NCBI RefSeq assembly: GCF_024679095.1
Contig: NW_026111820.1
Coordinates: 728,367 to 792,366 of the forward strand
Source: Eriocheir sinensis
Lineage: Eukaryota; Arthropoda; Malacostraca; Decapoda; Varunidae
Direction of reading: 5' to 3'
DNA length: 64,000 bases
Shown: one piece after another, positions 11,555 through 23,183 of the stretch
How the letters are laid out: every line of letters begins with the position of its first letter
Position numbering within the stretch: position 1 is the stretch's first letter
The notes under the pieces: generated by a model
The model's database searches: none
Seen by the model: only the letters and a program-made list of their open reading frames with translations
Told to the model about the DNA's origin: nothing
Program-made: the position numbers and the translations under genes

Positions 11555-14328
11555 AAGCCTCTAAATAACTTAAAAATCCTTAGTTTCAATGCGCGTAGCC
11601 TAAGAAACAAATTTGATGAACTGAGATGTCTTGCTTTAACAGAAAATTTTGACATAATTGCTATAACCGAAACATTTATCGACACCACAAATATTGATTT
11701 AAGTTCCGAATACAACATAGATGGCTACAGACTCTTCAACAAAGATCGTGTAAACCGTAGAGGCGGTGGCGTCGCCTTTATGTCAAAAGCTATTTGCAAC
11801 CCACTGACAAAACACTGGGAAACAGTAACGTTGAACATTTGTGCGTGCGAGTAAACATTGCAAAAGTCAACTTAAATATATCTGTCACCTACAGACCTCC
11901 TGGGCAATCACTCGATGACGACCTTGAAATGTACAGCGTCTTAAGGCTGTCACTTATTAACAGAGACTCACTGATATTAGGAGACATTAACCGCACACAT
12001 ATCGACTGGTCGACACTCTCAGGTACAGAAGGAGATTCAAATAGAATGATCGAATTTCTAGTAGAAAATTATCTAAGCCAAATGGTTTCTGAGCCAACTC
12101 GACAAAATAATATACTCGACCTTGTTATAACGACCCAAGATAACCTAATCAGTAGTGTCACGGTAGGAGAACACCTCGGTTCTTGCGATCATAAATTAGT
12201 GCGCGTCGACATTAAAGCTCAATCATCAGTGACTGAAAATAAAGTAAAGGTGCCCAATTTCAAAAGAGCTAACTTCGTAGAAATCCGACAAAACTAACAG
12301 AAATACAACTATCAGATGACGGCAACGTAGAGGAAGCCTGGCTAAGTTTTTAAAAATCACTTACTCACTCAGCAGAACACATTCGTCCCCTTGTGCGAGA
12401 AGCGAATTAACACTAATAAAGCCCACCGTGGTTTAATAGCGAAATTAAACAATCAGTCAATGAGAGAAAATTGTTTTACAGGTTAAAGAAAGAACAAAGC
12501 ACGCCCGAAAACATTAGACTTTATAATGATGCCAGGCGACGAGTAAAAAGACTAGTAGGTCAGGCAAAGCGTAGATACGAAGAAAATATTGCAGCCAACT
12601 GTAAAATAATCCGAAATCTTTCTTCAGTTACATAAACAACAGAAAGGCGATCAAAAGTGGTATTGACCTTTAACAAACACCGACGGTGCACTAGTGACTG
12701 ACAGCCAACACATTGCAAACCTCTTAAACAATTACTTTTCCTCGGTGTTTAATACTAACAGTCTTCCTCTCGCTACCACCAACACCAGTACTATTGTAAA
12801 TCTCGAGCATGCATTGCCTAATTTTGAAATAACAACCGATGAAGTCCTTAAAGCTCTCCATTCACTTAAAACAAATAAAAGTCCTGGACCTGACAAAGTA
12901 TATCCAACTCTGCTGAAAGAAACAAAGAGCGAAATACTCTCCTCCCTCACAACCGTATTCAATATGTCCTTGCGACAAGGCATCGTCCCTTCATATTGGA
13001 AAAAGGCTAACGTGACACCGATTTTCAAGAAAGGAGACAAAAAAGTACCAGGTAATTACAGGCCCATTAGTCTAACTTCGGTTGTAGGTAAGCTACTTGA
13101 GGGCATAATTAGAGACAAAATTGTGAATTACCTTGAAAGCCACTCATTGATTGGGGACTCACAACATGGCTTCCGAAACAAAAGATCCTGCCTATCAAAC
13201 CTATTAACCTTTTATAACGACCTCTTCACTGTTTATGACGTAACCAAATCAATGGACGTAGTCTATCTTGATTTCCAGAAAGCGTTTGATAAAGTCCCGC
13301 ATCATAAATTACTTTACAAATTAAAGCAAATAGGTATTGACGGTCAAGTAAACCAATGGATCGCGAATTGGTTGAGCAACAGACAACAAAGAGTAGTGAT
13401 CGACGGATTTAACTCAGAGTGGGCGCCTGTCACTAGTGGCGTCCCTCAGGGCTCGGTCCCTGGCCCAATGCTCTTCATTATTTACATCAACGACGTGGAT
13501 GTTGGACTCAATAACCGCATTAGTAAATTTGCAGACGACAAAGATTGGCAACTCGGTTCTCACTGACGAAGACAGGCAAAGCCTCCAAGAGGATTTGCAC
13601 AAAATTTCAGCTTGGTCGGATAGATGGAGATGCCCTTAACGTAGACAATTGCCAGTTCCTTCAAGTTTGAACTAGGAATAAGAAGTTCGAATACGAAATG
13701 CGCGTCGTTAAACTCAAAAGCGTTAAATGCGTCAAAGACTTTGGGTTCAAAATAGCGTCAAACCTCAAATTCTCACAGCAATGCATCTATGCAGCAAATA
13801 AAGCGAACAGAATGTTGGGCTTCATTAAAAGAAACTTTGTATTCAAGAATAAAGATGTAATACTCCCGCTCTACAACAGTTTAGTCAGACCCCACTTGGA
13901 ATATGCGGTACAGTTTTGGTCTCCCCACCATGCAAAGGATATTGCTAAATTAGAAGGTGTTCAGCGTCGGGCAACGAAAATGATCCCTTCCTTGCGCAAC
14001 AAATCCTACGAAGAAAGGCTTTCTACCCTTAACATGTTCTCTTGAGAAACGTCGCCTCCGAGGAAAACTGATCGAATGTTTTAAAATACTTAATGGTTTC
14101 ACGAATGTAGACAGATCAACATTGTTTATGATCGATGACACTTTGCGCACGAGGAACAATGGCGTAAAACTCAGATGTAGACAAGTAAATTCAGACTGCA
14201 CCAAATTTTTCTTCACCAACGTTGTAGTGCGAGAATGGAATAAGCTTCCACCGTCAGTGGTCCAGTGTAACACGATTGACTCCTTCAAAAATAAGCTCGA
14301 CCGTCACTTCCTTCAACTTAATATCAAC
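11555..14328 (+). pseudogene. LINE ORF2: endonuclease-reverse transcriptase (broken)
   Basis: The endonuclease begins near 11,560 with LSFNARSLRNK, then ITETFID, GGGVAF, YRPPGQS, GDINRTHIDW (GDFN block changed) and GSCDHK (SDH changed to CDH). The reverse transcriptase occupies 12,694-13,566, with [49 protein letters not shown] and the catalytic KFADD box. A C-terminal conserved segment follows (LVRPHLEYAVQFWSP, RRATKMIPSLR, WNKLPPSVV) to 14,328. Frameshifts occur near 11,800, 12,300, 12,690, 13,545 and 14,043. About 300 bp between endonuclease and RT are badly decayed. Confidence 0.85.
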
Positions 14329-14433
14329 TAGAGTAGAAATGCAACGTTTTGGAGTCTTCTGATTAATGTAAAATCACTTAGGTTTAAGGACAGACCACCA
14401 AGTCTGGACCATGGGGTCTGTGTGGTCTGATTT

Positions 14434-14438
<5 letters not shown>

Positions 14439-14517
<79 letters not shown>

Positions 14518-14847
14518 GTGCTCCTCCTGCTTCCTGAGCCTTCCTCCTTTCTCCCTTTGTGATGAATGGCCGAGGAAGGGACGGCTCTTAATTAATACGG
14601 GGATGATGATAATCTGCTGAGGATGAGTATTTTGTTTTGTGTTTTACGGAGGCGAGTTTCTTAAATTACCAACACGAGGTACGAAAGGTTTAATTCGCTT
14701 GTTAATAGAACAGTTTTTTAATGGCATAGTTTTCGTATGAATTACTCACTATTTTGGGGATTGTCTTGCCACAGTAGTTGATATTTATGGTCCTGCTCGT
14801 TTTACTATTTTTCCCAGTTTTCATAGTCATTAAAGCGGACAGAATGC

Positions 14848-14889
<42 letters not shown>

Positions 14890-14993
14890 GTCAGACAGAT
14901 CTGCTTGAATCAGAAAGAGTATTTGCATATCATAGAACACACGTGGAATAGGTTATTAATGTCAATTTTAGTAATAGTAATGGTAATAGTAAT

Positions 14994-15050
<57 letters not shown>
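14439..15050. repeat. Microsatellite cluster: (CT)n, (GT)n, (ATA)n
   Basis: (CT)n at 14439-14514, (GT)n at 14853-14888 and (ATA/TAA)n at 14995-15050. The intervening 14,515-14,850 has no recognised gene. The polyisoleucine and polyserine frames here are artefacts. Confidence 0.95.
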
Positions 15051-15277
15051 TGTTATTATTAAAGTGCTATAATATGGTGGTGCAGCTGCTGTTTCTAGTG
15101 GGTGGAAAGTCAATGGAATGATAAGTGGTTGTAGTACTGGTGATTTAGGTGGTGGGTTAGGTGGTAGTGGCAGTGATGGCGAGGAGGAGGAGGAGGATGG
15201 TGGTACTGGTGATGATGGAGGAGGTGATGGTACTGGTGTTGATGGTGTGTGTGTGGAGGGGGGGGCGGGTAGTTTCG
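15051..15277. repeat. Degenerate GGT/GAT/GAG trinucleotide tract
   Basis: Purine-rich imperfect trinucleotide repeat (GGTGGT, GAGGAGGAG, GATGATGG) leading into the poly(T) end of the SINE. No gene. Confidence 0.7.
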
Positions 15278-15606
15278 TTTTTTTTTTTTTTTTTTTTCAT
15301 CCCCGCCTTTAGCGCCGGTAGGCTTTCTTCAGGGGCCAGCTGATCGGCCCAAGCCCGTCGTGGCACAGGCAATTTTTATAGTGGCGCTAGTTATGCTTGG
15401 CTCATGCTGCCCCCCGGAACTCATTCTTGATTCACTGAACGGTTTCTTGAGTCCGGGTTGATGGGTGGTCTTCTGGACAGCATGTGGGTAGTCTTTGGCC
15501 ACTCGGCGATGACTGAAAAATCCCAGGCGGTAACGTAGGGATTCGAACCGACGTTGTCCATGGCTTGGTGAATGTTAGCCCAGCACACTAACCACTCAGC
15601 CACTGC
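15278..15606 (-). mobile_element. tRNA-derived SINE, copy 1 (minus strand)
   Basis: Read on the minus strand it starts with a tRNA-like head ending at ~15,606. Box B is present as GGTTCGAATCCC (+ strand GGGATTCGAACC at 15,538-15,549) and box A lies about 40 bp before it. A tRNA-unrelated body follows (CCCGGGGGGCAGCATGAGCC-like), and the element ends in poly(A), seen as T20 at 15,278-15,297. Copy 2 at 16,553-16,941 shares the whole structure, which supports a dispersed SINE and not a chance match. Confidence 0.75.
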
Positions 15607-16160
15607 ATACCCAAATTGCTGGCGGTGGTGAAGTTATACTAAAAGAACATGCGTGGAGCGAAATAAAGAAAACGTGATAAATGTAACGCCTCAAAAACGT
15701 GCATGGATTGAGACAAACAAAAGTGAAGGAAAATATTCCCCCTGGCGTCACGTAATGGAAAAACATACTGGGAGCTAAAAGAACGAATGACCAGACCTCG
15801 CAAGAATCATGAGCCGGAAAAAGAGGAAATAAATGTGAGATTCGAGTAATGAAATCATATAATAAAACTTAATATCAAAAAAAGGATGTAATAAAGATAA
15901 GAATTTATAAAAACGACATTGAGTGTAAAATGTACAGGCAGGAGGAGTGGCGAGGGGACAGGAGTCGTGGCGGGGAGGGAGGGAGGGAATGACGGGAGTG
16001 TGATGCCGTGATGAATATAAATGGTTAAGTATTGGACGGATTTCACAGTTACTTGTATATCTGATAATTATTAATATTCATGTTGGTATTTGTATATCAT
16101 CAGTACTTTCTTACCGCTACTTTCTTACCTTTCTTGCCACTACCTGCTGCGGCTACGATT
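15607..16160. other. No gene recognised
   Basis: AT-rich sequence between the SINE and a trinucleotide repeat. No coding similarity seen. Confidence 0.4.
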
Positions 16161-16169
16161 TCAACAACT

Positions 16170-16172
16170 ACA

Positions 16173-16213
<41 letters not shown>

Positions 16214-16335
16214 AACCATTACCACAACACAACTGCTACTACAAGTATCACCACACCTATCACCACCACCACCACCACCACCAGTCGTCAATATCATTAC
16301 CACCACCACCACCACCACAATCAACATCATTACCA
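16170..16335. repeat. (ACT)n/(ACC)n trinucleotide tract
   Basis: (ACT)~11 followed by imperfect (ACC)n and (CACCAC)n. Polythreonine and polyproline frames across it are artefacts. Confidence 0.93.
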
Positions 16336-16552
16336 CTTGAAGCCTCACCATCACCAGAACCACCATCACCTTTATCATCATCATAACTAACTCTTAACTA
16401 CGTTTCGATTAACATTTTCTTTTACTCTTTCACTCATTCTTTCGATCATCGGCATTTTTTGTCACATTCACATTTTTCAACTCCCTTATGTCATTATTTC
16501 CCCTTTCCTCTCCCTCCTCCACTTTTCACCGTCCGTTCACCTTTTTCCTCCC

Positions 16553-16941
16553 TTTTTTTTTTTTTTTTTTTTTTTATTTTTTTTTTTACGTTGTTGCCTA
16601 TTGCGCCAGTAGGCATTTTCCCGGTGGGGCCTGATGGTCGGCCCAAGGCTTCTTCCAGGTGGAGCCTGATGGTCGCCTCAGCCCGTTCTGGCGCAGGCGA
16701 GTGTTTATAGTGGCGCCATCTTGCATTGGCTCATGCTGCCCCCCGGAACTCGATCTTGATTCGCTTGGACGGCTTCCTCTAGAGTCCGGGTTGATGGGTG
16801 GTCTTCAGGACAGTATGTGGGTAGTTTTAAGCCACTCGGCGGTGACTGAAAAATCCGAGTGGTAGCGTGAGGATTCGAACCCGCGTCGTCCATCACGCGG
16901 CGAATGTGGGTCCAGTACGCTACCAGTTCGGCCAGCGCTCT
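16553..16941 (-). mobile_element. tRNA-derived SINE, copy 2 (minus strand)
   Basis: Minus-strand head contains box A (TGGCCGAACTGGTAGCGTAC, near 16,916-16,935) and box B (GGTTCGAATCC; + strand GGATTCGAACC at 16,871-16,881). The body matches copy 1 (CATGCTGCCCCCCGGAACTC and GGGTTGATGGGTGGTCTTC on the + strand) with a ~45-bp internal duplication around 16,625-16,690. The 3' end is poly(A), here an interrupted poly(T) at 16,553-16,588. RNA polymerase III promoter boxes are seen; transcription is inferred. Confidence 0.8.
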
Positions 16942-17504
16942 CCTTAGCATGGTATTTTTTCTCTTTCCCACACTTTCTACCTCCTGATTCACGCCATTAT
17001 GTCTCACTTCCTCTGCCTCCTCCTTTTTACCTTTCCATTCACCTTTTACTATTTTTTCTCTTGTTTTCCCTTTGGGCATAAGTATTTTTTCTCACACACT
17101 TTTCACCTCTTCAGTCATGGCATCAGTCCTCTTTACTTCTTACTACAACATTTTTCTTACTTCCCATTTCCTTTACCTCCTCCTACCCACCTTTCGATTC
17201 ATCTTTTTTTCTTTTACTCCTTCTTTCTCCCGTTCCTTTTGATCATCGTATTTTTTTCCCCGTCACACACCCTCCTTCCACCTCCTTAGTATTTGTCATT
17301 ATTTCCCATTCCATCTACCTCCTCCTCCTCCTCCTCTTGCCATTCGATAGCATAACGAGAGAGGTGGTGAGAAAATAAAGAGTGAAAGTAAGGGTTAGGG
17401 GCAGGTCTATCTGAATGAGGAATGCAGAGCCCTCAACCTCCCCCGAGCTGTCTTTTCCCCGCTTTCTCTTTCTCTTCTGTCCATGCTTCTTTCTTTGGGT
17501 AACC
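16942..17504. other. Pyrimidine-rich spacer, no gene
   Basis: C/T-rich sequence with CTTTT and CCTCCT runs; open frames are low complexity. Confidence 0.5.
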
Positions 17505-18115
17505 GGGGGATTAATCCCCCCAGGGGTCCTGCGTCCCTGCCCTATGACGAGCAGTCAGGCCAGCCCTCGATCTTGGCTGGTTGGGGGGTTTGGACCCCCT
17601 CCCCCATAAAAAAAACTTTCTCTCAGCCAAAAATAAATTAAAAAGTAGAGGTCGAGGTGGTGGAGGTGGGGGTGGTGGAGGTGGTGGTGGTGGTGGGGGT
17701 GGTGGGGATGGTGTTAGAGAAGTTCTGGAGTGTTATTGAGTATTGTTTCTTCGGTTTGTTTGTTGTTTCTTTCGTGTTTGTTTCTGGTTTGCTTTTTGTT
17801 TGATTCTGGTTTCTTTCTTGTTTCGTTCGTGTTTTGATATATTTTTGCATAAGTAGTTTTTGGTCTTTTTGGTTAAGATTCGGTTTAGCAGCGTGCCATA
17901 TATCTTTTCTACAAACGTTCAACAATCATGGAAACGCCTTCAAAATCCACTTCAAGGACTATTTTTTTATTTTTTTATTGTTGAAAATAGGGGATAATAT
18001 TCACGAAGGCGTAGCCTCCTCTGGCGGCGGTCCTGCCGGTGTTGCGGGAAATACCTCCTCGCAAAAATAAGTCGCATGTCTCGGGGGTGGGGGGTCCAGA
18101 GGGGGCGAAGCCCCC
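17505..18115. other. Cluster of G/C-run palindromes
   Basis: Three strong inverted repeats occur within ~610 bp. A perfect palindrome GGGGGATTAATCCCCC lies at 17,505-17,520. GGGGG-TTTGGA-CCCCC lies at 17,584-17,599. GGGGGC-GAA-GCCCCC lies at 18,101-18,115. A GGT trinucleotide tract (17,650-17,710) lies between. The hairpins could mark ends of a small transposon, but I found no matching terminal repeats or duplications. Confidence 0.5.
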
Positions 18116-18400
18116 CCCCGTTAGATGTCAGGTCGTAAGTTCGGTTGGAGTAGTTTAAATATGCTCCCCCACCCAAAACCCCCGATTTCCCACGGGGCCC
18201 CCAAGTTGAACCTCACTGCGAGCTATTTTGCGGCTGCGGCGGCGGGCCCACACAAGGCAAGTCAATCTTTAGTCATTGCCGGAGAAAAATATTATCTCCA
18301 TGATAAACAGCATTATATTTTGTCCAAAAATAAGCAGTCAGCATTTAGAAATTAGTGACGTCATTAAAACGAATCTTTACCGTCTTTTTGTTTACATTCT
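18116..18400. other. No gene recognised
   Basis: Mixed sequence after the hairpin cluster, partly GC-rich (18,170-18,260). Nothing recognised. Confidence 0.4.
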
Positions 18401-19819
18401 TTAGAAATATCAGTGCCTAGTATTGTCATTTTTTTTTCGCTTCGTATTTCAGTTTTATGTCAAGTACAGGTTTTATCTTCATCATCTTTTATTGTTTTTT
18501 GCTTTGTAGTTTTATTTCGTAATGTTTTAGTTTTTTTTCCTTTGGATCTCATGCTGTTTTTTTGTTTCAAGTATTCCAGATTTTTGATCCAGTTTTCAAA
18601 GTAATTTTTTTCATCATTTCCGCGTTTTTGTTCTTTTTTTTTCACCAAAGTCTTCAGTGATTGATATATTTTTAATTCCCTCAGTATTTTCTGTTTCAGT
18701 AATTTATTTTTATTCCAATATTTGAACTTTTTTCTTTTTCTTTCCTTTTCTTTCCTTCTTTCTCTACCTTTATCTGTATATCTATATTTCTCTTTCTCTA
18801 TTTCTTTCGCTTTCTCTCATTTCAGTGGTTCTTTCGGTGTACCTTGTGTGTTTTTCATATATTTTCCCTGACACCTGAGTTCCCGCCCCGTTCACGTAGC
18901 TCAAATATTCCTGCGGGTATTCCAGGACTCCACTTTCGCTGCAGGATTCGTGTTGGGGTTCTGAAATTCCTGCAGGATATCCCGAATGACCGCTTTTATT
19001 ACCACCTCGTTCTCCTTCTTTCCTTCTCTTCTCCCCGCCCTCCTTCTCTTCATGGTTTCGTCTTTCTCTTCGTCATCGTTTTTTCATTCTTTTCTTTTTC
19101 TTTTTTTCAGTCGATTTTCTTTCTTTTCTTATTCTTTCACATCTTTTTCGTTTTTTTCTTATTTCATTTCGTCTTGTTTTCTCTAACTTTCTTTCATCTT
19201 TCTTTTTTTACTTTCTCTAAACTCGCCTTTTTCTTTCCTTCATTTCTTTTCTTAATTTTTTCTTTTACTTCTTGTTTTTCTTAGGTGTCTTTCCGCTATT
19301 TTCTTAATTTTCTTTTAGCTCGTTCGTTCTTTTCCACATTTCCTCACTTGCCTTTGTTTTACTTATTCTTCATTTTATATTCCTCTGTAATTAGTTTTAT
19401 CTCCGTTCCAGCCTTTCGTGTATCTTTTTTCGTTGCTTTCTCTCCTTATCCTCCTCAACCTTTTTTTCTTTTCTCATCCTTTCACTTTTTCCTTCTTTCC
19501 ATTATCATTTAGTTTTCTTCTCCATTTTTTCTTTATAAATCAATTGTTTTCCTTCTCCATTTCTCCTCAGCGATCTTCTCTTCATTTTCTTATTTTTCGC
19601 TCTTTGACATTCGCTCTTTGCATGTTCCAATCTCTTCCAATATTTAACTCTCCGTAACCCTCTCCTACCTCTCACTTACCCTCCTTTCCCTCCCTCCCTC
19701 CCTCCCTTCCTTTCTTCCTTCCTTCCTTCCAACCTTCTTTCCTCTTCTAGATTTTTTCTTATGTTGCCTTTCCCTATTTTGTATATTTTTTTTCATTAAT
19801 TTGTATATTTTATTACCAT

Positions 19820-19876
<57 letters not shown>

Positions 19877-21300
19877 ATATATCTACCTGTATCTATCTAT
19901 CTATCTATTACAGGCTTTTCTTTTTTTTTTCGCCACAATATTCCTTCAGTAATTTTTCCTCCATTCTCTCTTTCCTCAACACACATGTTCCTATCATCCC
20001 TCCCTGTTTTCCTCCATTCCTATCCAATATAGCATTTTTCGTGGCCTGGCACCGGCAATATCTCTTCCTCCCTCTTCCTCCTTTCCTCTTGCTCCTCCTC
20101 CTCCTTTCCTTCCTTCTCTCCACTTTAGACATTCCCCTTTTCTTTCTCTCATCCCTTAATTTCCTTTTAACTCCACCTTGTTTCGTTCCCTTCGCCCTCC
20201 TTCCTTTTCCCTTCTTCACCCTTCTGTTTTCATTTTCTCCTCCACTGTAGATGTTCTCCCTCTCTCTTCCTCTACTTCTCCGTCTTCATCCAGATATTCC
20301 GATAACAAATCTCTCCCTCCTTCCCTCTCGTACCTTCTCCCTCCTCACTCCCTTCTCCTCTTCTCGACTCCAGGTATCCCTCCTCTCTTCCTTCCCCTCT
20401 GCATTCGTCTTCTTCCAGCTTTCCTTTCAATAGGACCTTCCTTTTTTCCCCTTTATTCCTTCTCCTTCTTCCTCTCTCCTCCTCTCCCTCTTTTCCTCCG
20501 TTTCCCTCCAACTCTTCCTTCAGCATCACCCTTCCTCTATATCCTTTCCCTCTCCCTCCGTCCTTGTTCTTCCTTTGTTTCTTCCTTTCTCTTCACACCC
20601 AAGATAAACACACCTCTCTCCCCCTCCCCTCCCCCTCCCCTCCCTCCATCCCCCCCTTAAGATAATCCTCCCATTCATTCATCACGCAGGTAGTCTCCCA
20701 TTTTTTTAGACTAATGTTGCTACTAATTACACCAGGTGAGCTTCCCTTGTCCTCCCATCCCCCCTTTCCCTTCCTTACCTCCCTGACCCCTCCCCTCCCC
20801 TTCCTTTCACTTCACATCCCTTTCCTTTCTCATCTCTGTCCATCCCAGCCCTTCCTTTCCGTTCCCTTCCCTTCTCTTCCCTTCTCTTCCCATCCCTTTC
20901 CTTTTCCTCCTTACCTTATGGCCCCCTCTCCCCCCGTCGCTTCCCGTCCCTTCCCTTCCCTTTCTCTCCTTCTCCCTTCCCTCTTCCTCTTACTAACCTA
21001 CGTCTTCTCTCACCAAACTACGTCTGCCCCCTTCCCCCCTTCACCACCCTCGCCATCCTCACGTCCCCTTCTCTATCCGCACTAAGCTACTCCCTTCCCC
21101 GTCTTTCTCCCACTCCTTTTTACTGCCCTCCCCTCCCGTTCTCTCTCAATCATAGCTACCTACACCTTTTGGTCACCTCCCCGCTCTTTTTCCACCCCAT
21201 TCTATATATTTTTCTCTCTTGCCCATCTCTACCCCTCCCCATACCTACCTGCCCCCCTCTCCCTTCCTCCACCCCCGCCCCCTAGAGGACGCAGGCTCAC
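18401..21300. repeat. ~2.9 kb pyrimidine-rich tract with (CT)n
   Basis: The + strand is overwhelmingly T/C: T-rich in 18,401-19,650 and C-rich in 19,650-21,280. A (CT)n run lies at 19,824-19,875 and (TCCC)n-like runs near 19,685-19,720. Long polyserine/phenylalanine/leucine frames are composition artefacts. No coding domain, RNA gene or transposon end is visible. Confidence 0.8.
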
Positions 21301-21478
21301 TGGACACACCTAGGAGCGTCGGGGCCGGGGACTAATAATGGGGCACAACTTAAGTATCTGCTGGGACAATTTTTATACCTACATTTTTTTCTCTCGAGGT
21401 TAGAATTAATGATGAAGATGAGGATTTTGTTGTTACGTGTTATATTTCTGTTTGTTTGTCTGTCTGTGTTCATGTATG

Positions 21479-21488
21479 TTTGTATGTG

Positions 21489-21521
<33 letters not shown>

Positions 21522-21525
21522 CTTG

Positions 21526-21615
<90 letters not shown>
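21479..21615. repeat. T-run, (GT)n and (CT)n microsatellites
   Basis: T17 followed by (GT)6, then (CT)~42 at 21,530-21,615, lying 270 bp left of the Polinton boundary. Confidence 0.95.
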
Positions 21616-21620
<5 letters not shown>

Positions 21621-21878
21621 CTATAACTTTCTATCTCTATCCATCTGTCTGTCTAGCGTATATACATTTTTTTCCTTTTACGTTCCAAGAGAAGTCTATT
21701 TATTTGTTTAATTATTTTTTAACTTATTAGTCTGCTTCCAGGAAAAATGCGGACTTTTTTTCGATTAATTTTCATAATTTACCGTTATTTCCTTTGTTTA
21801 ATTCCTCAACTGAAATTATGCCAGTTATATATATTGTACGTAGTTCTGTCATTATGTATTCATTGTGAATATTCTTTA

Positions 21879-21884
21879 TTCTTT
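21879..21884. other. Left target-site duplication TTCTTT
   Basis: The six bases TTCTTT immediately before AGTAGT at 21,885 match exactly the six bases after ACTACT at 31,949-31,954. A 6-bp duplication is the Polinton/Maverick signature (family knowledge). Confidence 0.93.
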
Positions 21885-22380
21885 AGTAGTGGCGAATGGT
21901 GCCAGTGACGGGACCAAAATTTTGGCGACTGTGATAGGACTAATTAATAGCGCCAGAAACACGCACAAAAATTTATACGTCGAAAATGCACGACCAGCCA
22001 GGCGGGCGGGCAGCCAGCCAGCCAGCCGCCGGGGGCCTACCCACCACCCACTACCCACCCAGCCGGGTAGTGGTCATCCCTACCCAAAAGTAACCATCCC
22101 CCCCCCTCCCCTACCCACGTACCCCCCAAACCACGCGTCCTACCGCTGCCCCGCGGCGCCGGGGGTCGAGTCCTAGAGGCGTCATCCTCCTGCCGGGGGA
22201 TCGGTTAGGGGCGTCCTTTCGCACCGTGCCGGGGCGTCACCCTCCTGCCGGGGATCGGTTAGGCGCGTCCTTTCGCACCGTGCCGGGGCGTCACCCTCCT
22301 GCCGGGGATCGGTTAGCGCGAGCGTTGGCTTGTTGGGCGGAGGCCTGTGGCTACCATTCCCCCTCCTTCTCCCTCTACCC
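21885..22380. repeat. Left terminal inverted repeat
   Basis: About 495 bp matching the reverse complement of 31,160-31,948. The outer ~230 bp align nearly base for base (TTATACGTCGAAAATGCACG, then CAGCCAGCCAGC). The inner portion contains a 54-bp tandem repeat and ends near GGCCTGTGGCTACCATT. A further partial echo of the inner end (TCTATACCCCACCCCTCGCG) lies at 22,480-22,555 beyond a (GT)n tract. Confidence 0.92.
22179..22316. repeat. 54-bp tandem repeat inside the left TIR
   Basis: Two and a half copies of a GC-rich unit GCGTCACCCTCCTGCCGGGG...CACCGTGCCGGG, exactly 54 bp apart (the first copy is 55 bp). The right TIR has about four copies, so the arrays changed independently. Confidence 0.9.
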
Positions 22381-22404
22381 TGATTTTTTTCCCATTTTGC
22401 AGCA

Positions 22405-22473
<69 letters not shown>

Positions 22474-22583
22474 CCCCCTCTATACCCCACCCCTCGCGAG
22501 CGGTGACTTGTTGGTCAGTCCGAGGTTACCATTCCCCCTCCCTCTCCCTCTACCCGCTATTGATTTTTCAGTTTGCCAGCATA

Positions 22584-22642
<59 letters not shown>

Positions 22643-23183
22643 GTTGATCTTCAGTGTGTTACTGTTGATTTTCATATTGGCTGGAGTTATATCGATTGTC
22701 TTTTCAGTGAGGGGGTAGGAACGGGAAAAAGTAGGTTTTATACATTTTTTATTGAAATATAGTGGGAAAACTGGTATGACAAGTTATTATATTACCTTAA
22801 TCTAGTCTATTTTATTTGTTCTTTCTTAATCCAGGCTAATTTGTTCTTTCTTAATCCAGGCTAAATACATGCTAAGCCTAAGGTAGAGTACCAAAACACA
22901 CAATCGCCATAAAAAAAAAGACATATTACAAAACTCACGCCGTACATGCTCAAAAGAAATACAATGGAAACCCACCCAACCCCCCTTTTTTTTTCTTCCC
23001 TCCCCCAAAATAAATCCTAATTGAAAGAGACATATTACAAACTTATGTCGTACATGCCCAAAGACAGTCCATAAAAAGATGACAACACGAGTACATATAT
23101 AAATGAAGAAAAAAATACACAACACAAGTACATATATATAAAAAAAATAATACACACAGCGCGAGTACGTATATAAAAAAAAA
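22381..23183. other. Polinton left non-coding region
   Basis: It contains (GT)n at 22,411-22,470 and 22,585-22,638. A 27-bp direct duplication (TTTGTTCTTTCTTAATCCAG twice) lies at 22,815-22,865, followed by AT-rich sequence with AC-rich and TATATA stretches. It likely includes the 3' untranslated region of the spliced gene. The hydrophobic frame on the minus strand here does not look like a real gene. Confidence 0.6.

Larger units (their letters stand above)
10439..14430 (+). mobile_element. CR1-like LINE (family A, copy 1), nearly full length, inactive
   Basis: A two-ORF non-LTR retrotransposon. ORF1 carries an N-terminal cysteine motif and an SGNH-type esterase domain; ORF2 carries an AP-type endonuclease, reverse transcriptase and a C-terminal conserved segment. 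This architecture fits the CR1 group (family knowledge). The 3' end is shared with a minus-strand fragment at 34,855-35,095 and finishes in GGTCTGTGTGGTCTGA, directly followed by a (CT)n tract. Several frameshifts in both ORFs mean it cannot make functional proteins. Confidence 0.85.

Noticed and set aside
18844..21085. Several 60-160 residue frames rich in Phe/Ser/Leu/Pro
   Set aside because: They follow the pyrimidine composition, occur in more than one frame and contain no domain.
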